Below, piece after piece: positions 43,621 through 52,220 of a DNA stretch of 64,000 nt. Numbering within the stretch: the stretch's first letter is position 1; each line of letters opens with the position of its first letter. The notes under the pieces were generated by a model. That model did no database searches. It saw nothing but the letters and a program-made list of their open reading frames with translations, and had not been told where the DNA came from. Source of the stretch: Bradyrhizobium sp. KBS0727 (GTDB lineage Bacteria; Pseudomonadota; Alphaproteobacteria; Rhizobiales; Xanthobacteraceae); NCBI RefSeq assembly GCF_005937885.2, contig NZ_CP042176.1, positions 6,195,501 to 6,259,500 of the forward strand, in the 5' to 3' direction. The translations under genes and the position numbers were made by a program.

Positions 43621-45063
43621 CTAGGGCAGGCCGGCTGCGGCGCGCGCCGGGCCGGTCAGTTCCAGAATGTGCAGTCCGGTATTGGCGCGGTCGACGATAT
43701 AGACGTAACCGCGCTCGTCGGTTTCGACATTGTTGGTCTGGATCGCGACCTTGCAGCGGTCCTTGCCGTCGATGGTGACGCAGCGCTTGTCGGTCGCCGC
43801 CGTGATCGACGGAATGAAATAGCCGACTTCCTTCGGGTGATAAGGATCGCGAATGTCGAGCGCGCGGACGCCGGCATTGAAGAAGGCGATGAACGCCATT
43901 TTCTTGTAATAGATCGGCGCCATGCTCTCGTTGGAGGAATGCGAGCCGAACCGCCCGCCCCGCTCGCAGAAGTCGCCGCTCGATTCCGGCACGGTGTAGC
44001 TCGAGATCATCATCGGGCGGTTTTCCACCGTGACGTCGGCGAACCACACCATCTGCCGCGCCTCGCTGCATTCGTTCAGGATCGCCTCGTCGACGATCAT
44101 CACGATGTCGCGGTGCTTGCCGTCTTTGTCCTTGGCGAATTCGGCGATCGGCATGCCCAACATCGGGAACGTGGTGTGCGCGCCGTTCAGCGCCGACATC
44201 GGCATCCGCGAAATCTCCGGCAAGCGCAGATTGTCCGGCGTCGACTCCTTCGGCCCGTTGATGAGCTTGTCGCGATCGACGATCTGCAGAAAGCCGCCTT
44301 TGTTGGTGCCGTAGCCGAAATAGACCCGATTGCCGGATGGCCCGGTCGAGATCGGGCCGTGCAGTTCGGTCGGCACCGCGCCGGTCGAACCGGGCTCCTG
44401 GCCGGGCAAACCGAAATCACGAATTTTGACGGGATGGGCGGGATCGCTGAGATCGTAGACCTGCGTCATGCGGCGGGTGCGCCAGTCCGGCGCGCCCGAG
44501 ACCAGAAACGCAATACCGGTGTCGCATTCCCACCAGTTCTTGTGGGTGTCCTTCAATCCGCCAAGCCGCGTGATCAACACCGGATTGGCGGGATCGGCGA
44601 CGTTCCAGATCTCGTGGGCCTCGCCGCCGAAGCTGCGCAGCATGTACACCGCATTGCGATCGCCCTTGGGCAGCTGCTTGCCGTCGCAGATCCGCACCAT
44701 CTGCGCGCCGCCGGCCTCGTACTTTCCTTCCTGCCCCGGAATATGCCGAAGATATTTCGGCTGCGCGGGATCGGTGACGTCGACGATCGACGTGCCGTTG
44801 GGTTCGGCCTTGCCGGTCTGCGGATTGACCGGCGTCGGAACGTCGTCGGTGCCGCCGTGATGGCCGATATAGGCGATCCAGCGGTCGCCCTGGTGATGAA
44901 TGGTCGGCTGATAGGCGCTGCGCGCCTGCAGGTCACTGGTTCCGACCAGCTTCATGTTGGATGCTTCCGGCGGCGCGCCGATCTTCTGCGGTTCCGAAGC
45001 GGCGCCACTGGCGCAGGCGATTGAAAATGCGGCGAGAATTGCGAGTTTGACGCGACCGCTCAT
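43621..45063 (-). CDS. Secreted LVIVD-repeat (beta-propeller-like) protein
   Basis: A 480-aa protein starting MSGRVKLAILAAFSIACASG at 45063, a Sec signal. Repeats of the form D.sDP..P....f, for example IVDVTDPAQPKYLRHIPGQE, IWNVADPANPVLITRLGGLK and VYDLSDPAHPVKIRDFGLPG, and later LDIRDPYHPKEVGYFIPS, are typical LVIVD units. Several Cys residues occur (VRICDGK, WECDTG, ILNECSEARQ, DFCERGG, RCVTIDGKDRCK), suggesting a disulfide-stabilised periplasmic protein. It heads a two-gene operon divergent from cytochrome P460. An enzymatic role is not evident. Confidence 0.8.
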   Translation of the reverse strand: MSGRVKLAILAAFSIACASGAASEPQKIGAPPEASNMKLVGTSDLQARSAYQPTIHHQGDRWIAYIGHHGGTDDVPTPVNPQTGKAEPNGTSIVDVTDPAQPKYLRHIPGQEGKYEAGGAQMVRICDGKQLPKGDRNAVYMLRSFGGEAHEIWNVADPANPVLITRLGGLKDTHKNWWECDTGIAFLVSGAPDWRTRRMTQVYDLSDPAHPVKIRDFGLPGQEPGSTGAVPTELHGPISTGPSGNRVYFGYGTNKGGFLQIVDRDKLINGPKESTPDNLRLPEISRMPMSALNGAHTTFPMLGMPIAEFAKDKDGKHRDIVMIVDEAILNECSEARQMVWFADVTVENRPMMISSYTVPESSGDFCERGGRFGSHSSNESMAPIYYKKMAFIAFFNAGVRALDIRDPYHPKEVGYFIPSITAATDKRCVTIDGKDRCKVAIQTNNVETDERGYVYIVDRANTGLHILELTGPARAAAGLP

Positions 45064-45216
45064 GTTTTTTCCACCCCGGTTACCGGCCAATCTTTGCTGG
45101 CTCGTTCAAGAGGATATCATAGCGGGGACCGCTTGCCTTGCACTACGCTCGGCAGGAACAAATTTGCGGGATGAGGTGCGAGAGTTCGGTCCACGATAAT
45201 CAGGGAAGGATCAGCC

Positions 45217-45747
45217 ATGAAAAGCTGCAAGCTCACCATTGCCGCCGCCACGGCAGTGCTCGCCATCCTTGGCGGCGCGGCCGTTTACGCACAAGACAAA
45301 TACGCGCTGAAATCGCCTGACGGAGTAGCGTTCTCCGACTTCAAAGGATACGAGGACTGGGCAGTGGTCTCCTCGGCCCGGACCGACGACGTGCTCAAGG
45401 TGATCGTCGCCAATCCGGCCATGATCGAAGCCTTCAAGGCTGGCGTGCCCGGCAATGGCAAGCCGTTCCCGGAAGGCGCCATGATCGCGAAGCTGCAATG
45501 GAAACCAAAGAAGAGCACGGAGGCCCCCTTCGCCGTGGATGTGCCTGACGTCTTCACGCAGGCGTTCGTCATGGAAAAGGACAGCGCAAGATTTCCGAAA
45601 AGCGGCGGATGGGGATACGCGCTATTCAACTACGAAGCCGCATCCGACACGTTCACGGCAGATCCCAGCCCCTCGGATTGCGGACACGCGTGCCACGTGG
45701 CCGTGAAGGCGAAGGACTACATCTTCCATCCGTACCAGAAACGTTGA
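45217..45747 (+). CDS. Cytochrome P460-family protein
   Basis: A 176-aa exported protein with signal MKSCKLTIAAATAVLAILGG ending at AYA-Q. FKGYEDWAVVSSARTDDVLK and FPEGAMIAKLQWKPKK are family segments; the Lys in one of these regions is a candidate for the Lys-heme crosslink. CGHACH near the C-terminus binds heme c covalently. P460 enzymes oxidise hydroxylamine, while cytochrome c' -beta relatives with the same fold bind NO. A strong ribosome site (GGAAGGA) precedes the ATG. Whether hydroxylamine is the substrate cannot be read here. Confidence 0.87.
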   Translation: MKSCKLTIAAATAVLAILGGAAVYAQDKYALKSPDGVAFSDFKGYEDWAVVSSARTDDVLKVIVANPAMIEAFKAGVPGNGKPFPEGAMIAKLQWKPKKSTEAPFAVDVPDVFTQAFVMEKDSARFPKSGGWGYALFNYEAASDTFTADPSPSDCGHACHVAVKAKDYIFHPYQKR

Positions 45748-45876
45748 ACCGCGCGTGCCGGTTTTCATGACAGATCACCCGCAGACAACAGGCTGAAGAG
45801 ATCGGGGACGGTTCAACCAACCGTCGCCTTCAAACTCGCCGGCGGCCCTCCTCCGCAAGCGTTTGAAGATCGGCAC

Positions 45877-45906
45877 TTGACATGCAACCATTTGGTTGCC
45901 TATTAT
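45877..45906 (+). promoter_or_regulatory. Promoter with GCAACCA/TGGTTGC operator, leaderless start
   Basis: TTGACA at 45877-45882 and TATTAT at 45901-45906 are 18 bases apart. GCAACCA-TT-TGGTTGC (45884-45899) fills the spacer, so a bound repressor would block the polymerase. The expected start of RNA, about seven bases after the -10, falls on or next to the ATG at 45914. Confidence 0.75.
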
Positions 45907-45913
45907 CTCCTTC

Positions 45914-46228
45914 ATGGATGAAGTCTTCAAAGCGCTCGCCGATGCATCGCGACGCTCGCTGCTGGACCGGCTTCACGCCCAGAACGGACAGACGCTGAAC
46001 GAACTCTGCGACGGCCTCGCCATGACGCGGCAGGCCGTCACAAAACACCTTGGGATTCTCGAGGCGGCCAACCTCGTCACCACGCTGAGGCATGGCCGCG
46101 AGAAGCTGCACTACCTCAATCCGGTCCCGATCCATCAGATCGGCGAACGCTGGATCAAGAAATTCGAGCGCGGAAAGCTCGCCGCGCTCAGCGAATTGAA
46201 ACGGCAACTGGAGAAGCGTGATGAGTAA
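45914..46228 (+). CDS. ArsR-family repressor of the AHSA1 triplet operon
   Basis: A 104-aa winged-helix protein: MDEVFKALADASRRSLLDRL, CDGLAMTRQAVTKHLGILEA as recognition helix, HGREKLHYLNPVPIHQIGER. No metal-binding Cys. The ATG at 45914 is chosen because the promoter -10 ends only seven bases upstream; an earlier in-frame start at 45896 lies inside the promoter. It overlaps the next gene by eight bases. Likely autorepressor acting at the GCAACCA palindrome. Confidence 0.9.
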   Translation: MDEVFKALADASRRSLLDRLHAQNGQTLNELCDGLAMTRQAVTKHLGILEAANLVTTLRHGREKLHYLNPVPIHQIGERWIKKFERGKLAALSELKRQLEKRDE

Positions 46229-46688
46229 GCCCGAATTCGTCTATGTCACCTATATCGAGACCACGGCCGAGAAGCTCTGGCAGGCGCTGACCGACGGCAA
46301 CTTCACCGAGCGCTACTGGTTCGGCTACCGAATCGCCTCCGACTGGAAGGTCGGATCGCCTTACACATTTGCCAGCGGGGGCAAGCCGACCAACGAGGGC
46401 AAGGTGCTGATATCGGATCCGCCGAAACGGCTGGCCTACACCTGGGACCCCTGCTCGGCGGAAGCCAAGCGCGAACAGCCCTCGCGCGTCACCTTCGATC
46501 TCGAGCCGCATGGCGCCACCGTCAAGCTGACCGTAACGCACGACAATCTCGACGAAGGCGGCAAGACCTTGCGCGACATTTCCGGCGGCTGGTCGATGGT
46601 GATCGCGAGCCTGAAGAGCCTGCTGGAGACCGGACATGCCCTCCCCTCTGATCTACCGTCGATCGCCAAGGAGACTTCCTGTGCCTAA
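46221..46688 (+). CDS. AHSA1/SRPBCC protein, paralogue 1 of 3
   Basis: A 155-aa protein, MSKPEFVYVTYIETTAEKLW then QALTDGNFTERYWFGYRIAS. LAYTWDPCSAEAKRE and SGGWSMVIASLKSLLETGHA complete the helix-grip fold. It is very similar at the N-terminus to paralogue 2 (FVYxTYIETTxEKLWQALTD). Translation is coupled to the ArsR gene upstream and to the next gene, whose GTG overlaps its end. Confidence 0.9.
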   Translation: MSKPEFVYVTYIETTAEKLWQALTDGNFTERYWFGYRIASDWKVGSPYTFASGGKPTNEGKVLISDPPKRLAYTWDPCSAEAKREQPSRVTFDLEPHGATVKLTVTHDNLDEGGKTLRDISGGWSMVIASLKSLLETGHALPSDLPSIAKETSCA

Positions 46689-47142
46689 GCCCGAGTTCGT
46701 CTACACCACCTATATCGAGACCACGCCGGAGAAACTCTGGCAGGCGCTGACCGACGGCAACTTCACCGAACGCTACTGGTTCGGCGCCCGGCTGCGGTCG
46801 GACTGGAAAGTGGGTTCGTCGTTCGAGATGGTGCGCAGCGACGGCAGCGTTTCCGACGCCGGCAAGGTGGTCGAGTGCGACCCGCCGAAGCGGCTGGCCT
46901 ATACGTTCATCAACCTGTCCGACACCTACAAGAACGAGTTCCCCGCACTCGCCACTTTCGTGCTCGAACCCTATGGCAAGTTGGTGAAGTTGACGCTGAC
47001 CCATGAAGGGTTTTCGGAAGGCAGCAAGTTCTTTAATGGGATCTCGAAGGGATGGCCCGCGATCCTCTCCAGCCTCAAGAGCATTCTGGAAACCGGGCAG
47101 CCGCTGGAAATCCCCTTCGAAGCGCTCAAGATGGAAAACTGA
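46681..47142 (+). CDS. AHSA1/SRPBCC protein, paralogue 2 of 3
   Basis: A 153-aa protein from GTG 46681, with AAGGAG about seven bases upstream: (V)PKPEFVYTTYIETTPEKLW, QALTDGNFTERYWFGARLRS. The C-terminal helix is SKGWPAILSSLKSILETGQP. It overlaps paralogue 1 by eight bases. The close similarity of the first 45 codons to paralogue 1 points to tandem duplication. Confidence 0.9.
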   Translation: MPKPEFVYTTYIETTPEKLWQALTDGNFTERYWFGARLRSDWKVGSSFEMVRSDGSVSDAGKVVECDPPKRLAYTFINLSDTYKNEFPALATFVLEPYGKLVKLTLTHEGFSEGSKFFNGISKGWPAILSSLKSILETGQPLEIPFEALKMEN

Positions 47143-47150
47143 GTCCTGCG

Positions 47151-47663
47151 ATGAACATCGACACATTCAAGCCGGCCATCGTCTACACCATCTACATCGC
47201 CTCCACGCCCGAGAAGGTGTGGCAGGCGCTGACGACGGCCGAATTCAGCCGCAAGTACTTTTTCGGCAACGCGGTCGAGGTCGATCGGAAAGTCGGCGGG
47301 GCCTACGTCGTGCGCACGCCGGATGGCGCATTGCACATCAGCGGCGAGGTGATCGAATACGACCCGCCACGCAAACTCACTATCACCTTCAACGTCAACT
47401 GGCCGGAACTGATTGAGAAGCTCGGGCCTACATTGGTGAGCTACGAAATCGAACCCGCCGGCGACACGGTGAAACTGACGATGCTGCAATCGCACGACCG
47501 CGACATCAGCGACGACATCCTCTCCGGCGGCCGCCAGGGCTGGCCCGCGATCCTGTCGAACCTGAAAAGCCTGCTCGAAACCGGGCAGCCCCTTGCGATC
47601 AAGATGCAACCGCCTGAGCGGATGCTGGCCGCGCTGAAGACACTGGGGATTGGGACGCCTTAA
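47151..47663 (+). CDS. AHSA1/SRPBCC protein, paralogue 3 of 3
   Basis: A 170-aa protein, MNIDTFKPAIVYTIYIASTP then EKVWQALTTAEFSRKYFFGN. The C-terminal helix GGRQGWPAILSNLKSLLETG matches the others; a tail MQPPERMLAALKTLGIGTP is extra. It starts eight bases after paralogue 2. It is more diverged than 1 and 2, suggesting an older duplication. Confidence 0.9.
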   Translation: MNIDTFKPAIVYTIYIASTPEKVWQALTTAEFSRKYFFGNAVEVDRKVGGAYVVRTPDGALHISGEVIEYDPPRKLTITFNVNWPELIEKLGPTLVSYEIEPAGDTVKLTMLQSHDRDISDDILSGGRQGWPAILSNLKSLLETGQPLAIKMQPPERMLAALKTLGIGTP

Positions 47664-47729
47664 GCTGCCGCGCGTGCCAGTGCGCTCCCTCGCCCCGCTC
47701 TTCGCGGGGAGAGGTTAAGGAAGCAAACC

Positions 47730-49340
47730 TCACCCCAGCGCCCGCAGCTCGCGCCGCAGCACCTTGCCTGTCGCCGTCATCGGCAGCGTTTCGGCGAACT
47801 GGACGAAGCGCGGATATTCGTGGGCGGCGAGTTGCACCTTCACGAACTCCTGAATCTCGCGCGCCAACGCCTCGTCGGGCGCAAAGCCCGGGCGCAGCAC
47901 GATCCAGGCCTTGATCGATTCGGTGCGGATCGGATCGGGAATGCCGACCACCGCCGACATCGCCACCGCCGGATGCTTCATCAGCGTGTGCTCGATCTCG
48001 GAGGGACCGACGCGATAGCCGGCAGTGGTGATGACGTCGTCCTCGCGGCTGACATACCAGAAGTAACCGTCGTCATCCTGGATGCCGAGATCGCCGGTGA
48101 GCAGGAATTCGCCGGCGTATTTCTTTGCCGTGGCTTCCGGGTTCTTCCAGTATTCGATCATGGTGCAGGGACAAGGCTGGCGCACGCCGATGACGCCGCG
48201 CTGTCCGCGCGGCAACTCCTCGCCCTGGTCGTTGACGATGCGGACATCGAAACCCGGCGTTGCCCGGCCCATCGAGCCCGGCCGGATCGGAAACAGGTTC
48301 GAGTTGCTGCCGATCACGAGATTGCACTCGGTCTGGCCGAATACTTCATGGGCATCGATGCCGAAGGTTTCGCGCACCCAGCCCAACAGTTCGCCGCCGA
48401 GCGATTCACCGCCGGTGAAAATGCTGCGCAGTTTGACGCCGGGGTTTTTCACATCGGCCTGCCGCATCAGTTTCAGCGCGGTCGGCGGCAGGAACACGTT
48501 GCGGATGGAAAGTTCGGCCATCATCGCCATCGCTGCCTGCGGCTCGAATTTTCGCGCGCGGTGGCCGACCAAGGGAATGCCGTGATACCAGAACGCGAAC
48601 AGGGCGTTGATGAGCCCGCCGATCCAGGCCCAGTCGGCCGGCGTCCACATCAGGTCGCCGGGTCTGGGCAAAAAGTTGTGGCACATCTCGACATTCGGCA
48701 GATGGCCGAGCACGACGCGATGCGCATGCAGCGCGCCTTTGGGATTCCCCGTGGTGCCCGAGGTGTAGATGATCAGCGCGGGATCGTCGGCCGAGGTATC
48801 GACGGTGGTAAAATCCGGCGATGCCGCCTGCAGCGACGGCCAGAACGGTTTGGTGCCGGCTGGCGTCTTGTCGCCGATGATGTAGATATTTTTCAGGCCC
48901 GGAAGCCGGTCGCGGATTTTCGACAGCTTCTCCCAGCCGGCTTCATCGGTGACGATCGCCTTGGCTTCCGAATTCGTCAGCCGAAATTCCAGTGCGTCCT
49001 CGCCGAACAGCGCGAACAGCGGAATCGAGATCATCGCGGCGCGATAGGCCGCGAGATGAGCGACCGGCAATTCCAGCGACTGCGACAGGAACACCGCGAC
49101 GCGGTCGCCACGCTTCAGCCCGTCAGCGACCAGCACATTGGCAAAGCGGCGCGACATGTCGGCGACCTCGTCGAACGAGGTGCGCGTCGTCGTCCCGTCA
49201 TCGTGGACATAGACCAGCGCCAGCCGGCCGGTGCCGTCCGCATGCCGGTCGCAACACGCGGTCGCGATGTTGAAGCGCGCCGGCACGTCCCAGCGGAAGT
49301 CGCGGTAGAGCTCGTCGTAGGTGGAGGCTTCGGTGAGCAT
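47730..49340 (-). CDS. Acyl-CoA synthetase (AMP-forming)
   Basis: A 536-aa ANL-family ligase. The P-loop is IIYTSGTTGNPKGALHAHRV near residue 188. HEVFGQTECNLV is the A5 region, FLLTGDLGIQDDDGYFWYVS the hinge Asp region, and VISRED-like SREDDVITTAGYRVGPSEIE follows. TLPMTATGKVLRRELRAL supplies the catalytic Lys. It activates a carboxylic acid with ATP and joins it to CoA; the pattern is closest to medium-chain or acetoacetyl/propionyl-type ligases. The ATG at 49340 is preferred over an upstream frame start created by REP sequence. Confidence 0.9.
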   Translation of the reverse strand: MLTEASTYDELYRDFRWDVPARFNIATACCDRHADGTGRLALVYVHDDGTTTRTSFDEVADMSRRFANVLVADGLKRGDRVAVFLSQSLELPVAHLAAYRAAMISIPLFALFGEDALEFRLTNSEAKAIVTDEAGWEKLSKIRDRLPGLKNIYIIGDKTPAGTKPFWPSLQAASPDFTTVDTSADDPALIIYTSGTTGNPKGALHAHRVVLGHLPNVEMCHNFLPRPGDLMWTPADWAWIGGLINALFAFWYHGIPLVGHRARKFEPQAAMAMMAELSIRNVFLPPTALKLMRQADVKNPGVKLRSIFTGGESLGGELLGWVRETFGIDAHEVFGQTECNLVIGSNSNLFPIRPGSMGRATPGFDVRIVNDQGEELPRGQRGVIGVRQPCPCTMIEYWKNPEATAKKYAGEFLLTGDLGIQDDDGYFWYVSREDDVITTAGYRVGPSEIEHTLMKHPAVAMSAVVGIPDPIRTESIKAWIVLRPGFAPDEALAREIQEFVKVQLAAHEYPRFVQFAETLPMTATGKVLRRELRALG

Positions 49341-49353
49341 GTTTCCGTCCCTC

Positions 49354-49446
49354 GTCATGGCCGGACTTGTTCCGGCCATCCACGTTCTTTTTTCTTGTGG
49401 CCAGTTTTAAAGACGTGGATGGCCGGGACAAGCCCGGCCATGACGG
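49354..49446. repeat. Paired REP-like palindromes
   Basis: GTCATGGCCGGACTTGTTCC..CCATCCACGTTCTT faces AAGACGTGGATGGCCGGGAC..CCCGGCCATGACGG, about 30 bases apart, between two minus-strand genes. Confidence 0.85.
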
Positions 49447-49472
49447 AGAACGGTGCTTTTGTAAGCCAGGCT

Positions 49473-49928
49473 TTACGAAGACAACGCCGCCTTCACCATG
49501 CCGCTGGCCTTGCCGAAATCCATCTGGCCGGCGAATTTCGCGCGCAGCACGGCGATCACCTTGCCCATGTCCTTCATTCCGGCGGCGCCGGTCTCGGCAA
49601 TGGCGGCCGATATCGCGGCCTTCACATCGTCTTCCGACATCTGCTTCGGCAGATAGGCGGAGATGATTGCAATCTCCTCGCGCTCTTGTGCCGCGAGTTC
49701 GGCGCGGCCGCCCTTGTCGTAGAGCTCGACCGATTCCTGGCGCTGCTTGATCATCTTCTGGAACACGCCGAGCAGGTCGGCATCGCTGAGCGGCGGCTTG
49801 CCTTCTCCGCGCGCGGCGATATCGGCGTTCTTGATGGTCGAATTGACCATGCGCAGCGTGGAGAGCTTGCGCTCGTCCTTGGCCCGCATCGCGTCCTTGA
49901 CCGCATTGTTGATGTCGTCGCGCAGCAT
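49473..49928 (-). CDS. GatB/YqeY-domain protein
   Basis: A 151-aa protein of usual YqeY length. MLRDDINNAVKDAMRAKDER begins it, LRMVNSTIKNADIAARGEGK and VFQKMIKQRQESVELYDKGG are the helical domain, and AYLPKQMSEDDVKAAIS with GMKDMGKVIAVLRAKFAGQM the C-terminal tRNA-binding-like domain also found in GatB. Its role is unclear; a tRNA-linked amidation function is suggested by homology only. Confidence 0.92.
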   Translation of the reverse strand: MLRDDINNAVKDAMRAKDERKLSTLRMVNSTIKNADIAARGEGKPPLSDADLLGVFQKMIKQRQESVELYDKGGRAELAAQEREEIAIISAYLPKQMSEDDVKAAISAAIAETGAAGMKDMGKVIAVLRAKFAGQMDFGKASGMVKAALSS

Positions 49929-49986
49929 CGTTCTACCTCTTTGGATATCTGGGACCTGATCTAGGCCGTTCGCAGCCTCAGAACAA

Positions 49987-50688
49987 CTAGCTCTGCAGCC
50001 ATTCGACCAGTGCGGCCGCGGTCGCCTCTGGCTGTTCCGGCTGCGGCAGGTGCCCGCAATGCGGCAGGATCACGAGTTTCGCGTCGGGAATGTTGCTGGC
50101 CATTTCGATCGAGAGCGAATTCGGGATGGTGTTGTCCTGATCGCCCGACAGCACCAGCGTCGGGCATCTGATCCACGCCAGCGCCGGGCGCGAGTCGGGC
50201 CGGCTGATCACGGCCAACTGCTGGCGGATGAAGGCGTCCACCCCGACATCCTCGCCCATGTCGTGGACGAGCTGGCGCAGGCTTGCGTCCTCGCGCCGCG
50301 AGGGATGCACAAAGCCGGGAAACAGCTCGTCGAGCACGTCGCGATAACCGCCGCTCTTTGCACGCGCCATCATGCCGCGCCGCCGCTCGGTCGCCTCCGA
50401 TGTATCCGGCCGCGCCTGGGTGTTGAGCAGCGCCAGCCGCGCTACCCGCTCCGGAGCCTGCCGCATGATCTCGAAGGCGATGTAGCCGCCCATCGAATGC
50501 CCGGCGAGCGCAAAGCGCGGCGGCGCCTCGGCCAGGATCCGGCGCGCGATCGCCCCCATATTGTCGTCGCGGATGTGGTTGGCGACAGTCACCGGGCCGC
50601 ACCGCCACAGGGCCGGCATGACAGGGGCATAGATCCGGGACGAGCTGACGAGGCCGGGAATCAGCAAGATCGGCATCGAATTGTCCAT
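49987..50688 (-). CDS. Alpha/beta-fold hydrolase
   Basis: A 233-aa protein. ILLIPGLVSSSRIYAPVMPA is the oxyanion region, FALAGHSMGGYIAFEIMRQA the nucleophile elbow (Ser near 77), PTLVLSGDQDNTIPNSLSIE the Asp and VILPHCGHLPQPEQPEAT the His. All triad residues are present. The cap is short. Substrate unknown; possibly an esterase or C-C hydrolase. It is divergent from carA (150 bases between starts). Confidence 0.88.
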   Translation of the reverse strand: MDNSMPILLIPGLVSSSRIYAPVMPALWRCGPVTVANHIRDDNMGAIARRILAEAPPRFALAGHSMGGYIAFEIMRQAPERVARLALLNTQARPDTSEATERRRGMMARAKSGGYRDVLDELFPGFVHPSRREDASLRQLVHDMGEDVGVDAFIRQQLAVISRPDSRPALAWIRCPTLVLSGDQDNTIPNSLSIEMASNIPDAKLVILPHCGHLPQPEQPEATAAALVEWLQS

Positions 50689-50838
50689 GTCGGCTCCGGA
50701 TTCGGGCGGATTTGGCGGAAAAGCGGGAACCCTCAGCTTAAGACCGCGCCGCTGCCTGTCAAATATGCGGCAAACGCATGTGAATCGGGGCCTTTCCGGC
50801 TTTGACGGGGCCGGATGTCGCGACTATGTAGTGCGCTC

Positions 50839-52029
50839 ATGACCACATCTGAAAACGCTTCTGCCTGGCCGGACCATAAACCGACCGCGCTGCTCGTGCT
50901 TGCCGACGGTACCGTGCTGGAAGGCTTCGGCCTCGGCGCGGAAGGCCATGCGGTGGGCGAAGTCTGCTTCAACACCGCGATGACCGGCTACGAGGAGATC
51001 CTCACCGATCCCTCCTATGCCGGGCAGCTCATCACCTTCACCTTCCCGCATATCGGCAACGTCGGCACCAACGACGAGGATATCGAGACGGTGAACATGG
51101 CGGCGACGCCGGGCGCCCGCGGCGTCATCCTGCGCTCCGCGATATCAGATCCCTCGAACTACCGCGCCACCAAGCATCTCGATGCGTGGTTGAAGGCGCG
51201 CGGCATCATCGGTCTCTCCGGCATCGACACCCGCGCGCTGACCGCGCTGATCCGCTCCAAGGGCATGCCGAATGCTGTCATCGCGCACGCCAAAAACGGC
51301 GAGTTCGACCTGCACGGCCTCAAGGAAGAGGCGCGCGAATGGCCCGGCCTCGAAGGCATGGACCTGGTGCCGATGGTGACCTCGGCCCAGCGCTTCACCT
51401 GGGACGAGACGCCGTGGGTCTGGGAACAGGGCTTTGGGCGGCAGACCGCGCCGGAATTCAACGTCGTCGCGATCGACTACGGCATCAAGCGCAACATCCT
51501 GCGGCTGCTCGCCGGCGTCGGCTGCAAGATCACGGTGGTGCCGGCGACGACTTCGGCCGAAGACATTCTGGCGATGAAGCCGGACGGCGTGTTCCTCTCT
51601 AACGGCCCCGGCGATCCCGCCGAGACCGGCAAATACGCGGTGCCTGTCATCCAGCAGGTGATCAATTCGGGCACGCCGACCTTCGGCATCTGCCTCGGCC
51701 ACCAGATGCTCGGCCTCGCCGTCGGTGCGAAAACGAAAAAGATGCATCAGGGCCATCACGGCGCCAACCATCCGGTCAAGGACGAGACCACCGGCAAGGT
51801 GGAGATCACCTCGATGAACCACGGCTTTGCCGTGGACCAGGCGACATTGCCGAAGGGCGCGACCCAGACCCATATCTCGCTGTTCGACGGCTCCAATTGC
51901 GGCATCGCGCTCGACGGCAAGCCGGTGTTCTCGGTGCAGTATCACCCCGAAGCCTCCCCCGGCCCGCGCGACTCGCATTACCTGTTCCAGCGGTTCGCCG
52001 ACCTGATGCGGGCGAACAAGGGCGCGTAG
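50839..52029 (+). CDS. carA: Carbamoyl-phosphate synthase small subunit
   Basis: A 396-aa glutaminase subunit. The N-terminal domain has LVLADGTVLEGFGLGAEGHA and FNTAMTGYEEILTDPSYAGQ. The class-I amidotransferase domain shows GVFLSNGPGDPAETG, the nucleophile Cys in FGICLGHQMLGLAVGAKTKK and VQYHPEASPGPRDSHYLF for His and Glu. It supplies ammonia to CarB for arginine and pyrimidine synthesis. The ATG at 50839 (MTTSENAS) is taken as start; an upstream ATG at 50815 is possible. carB lies 2.6 kb downstream on the same strand, separated by three unrelated genes and a tRNA-like gene. Confidence 0.97.
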   Translation: MTTSENASAWPDHKPTALLVLADGTVLEGFGLGAEGHAVGEVCFNTAMTGYEEILTDPSYAGQLITFTFPHIGNVGTNDEDIETVNMAATPGARGVILRSAISDPSNYRATKHLDAWLKARGIIGLSGIDTRALTALIRSKGMPNAVIAHAKNGEFDLHGLKEEAREWPGLEGMDLVPMVTSAQRFTWDETPWVWEQGFGRQTAPEFNVVAIDYGIKRNILRLLAGVGCKITVVPATTSAEDILAMKPDGVFLSNGPGDPAETGKYAVPVIQQVINSGTPTFGICLGHQMLGLAVGAKTKKMHQGHHGANHPVKDETTGKVEITSMNHGFAVDQATLPKGATQTHISLFDGSNCGIALDGKPVFSVQYHPEASPGPRDSHYLFQRFADLMRANKGA

Positions 52030-52049
52030 GGCGCTCGTCGCCGGCCACC

Positions 52050-52139
52050 GTCATGCCCGGGCTTGTCCCGGGCATCCACGTTTTGATTGTATTTCAGCAA
52101 CCCAAGACGTGGATGGCCGGGTCAAGCCCGGCCATGACG
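52050..52139. repeat. Paired REP-like palindromes
   Basis: GTCATGCCCGGGCTTGTCCC..GCATCCACGTTTT faces AAGACGTGGATGGCCGGGTC..CCCGGCCATGACGC. It may attenuate read-through from carA. Confidence 0.85.
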
Positions 52140-52220
52140 CGGAGAGACGTCGTACTAGATTTAGTGCGCTGCATATAATATGATACCCATCATCATAAGC
52201 CAGCCGCAGGACACCTTCCC

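Noticed and set aside
47820..49964. 714-codon plus-strand frame opposite the acyl-CoA synthetase and YqeY genes
   Set aside because: It spans two real minus-strand genes and an intervening REP pair; His/Arg-rich shadow composition.
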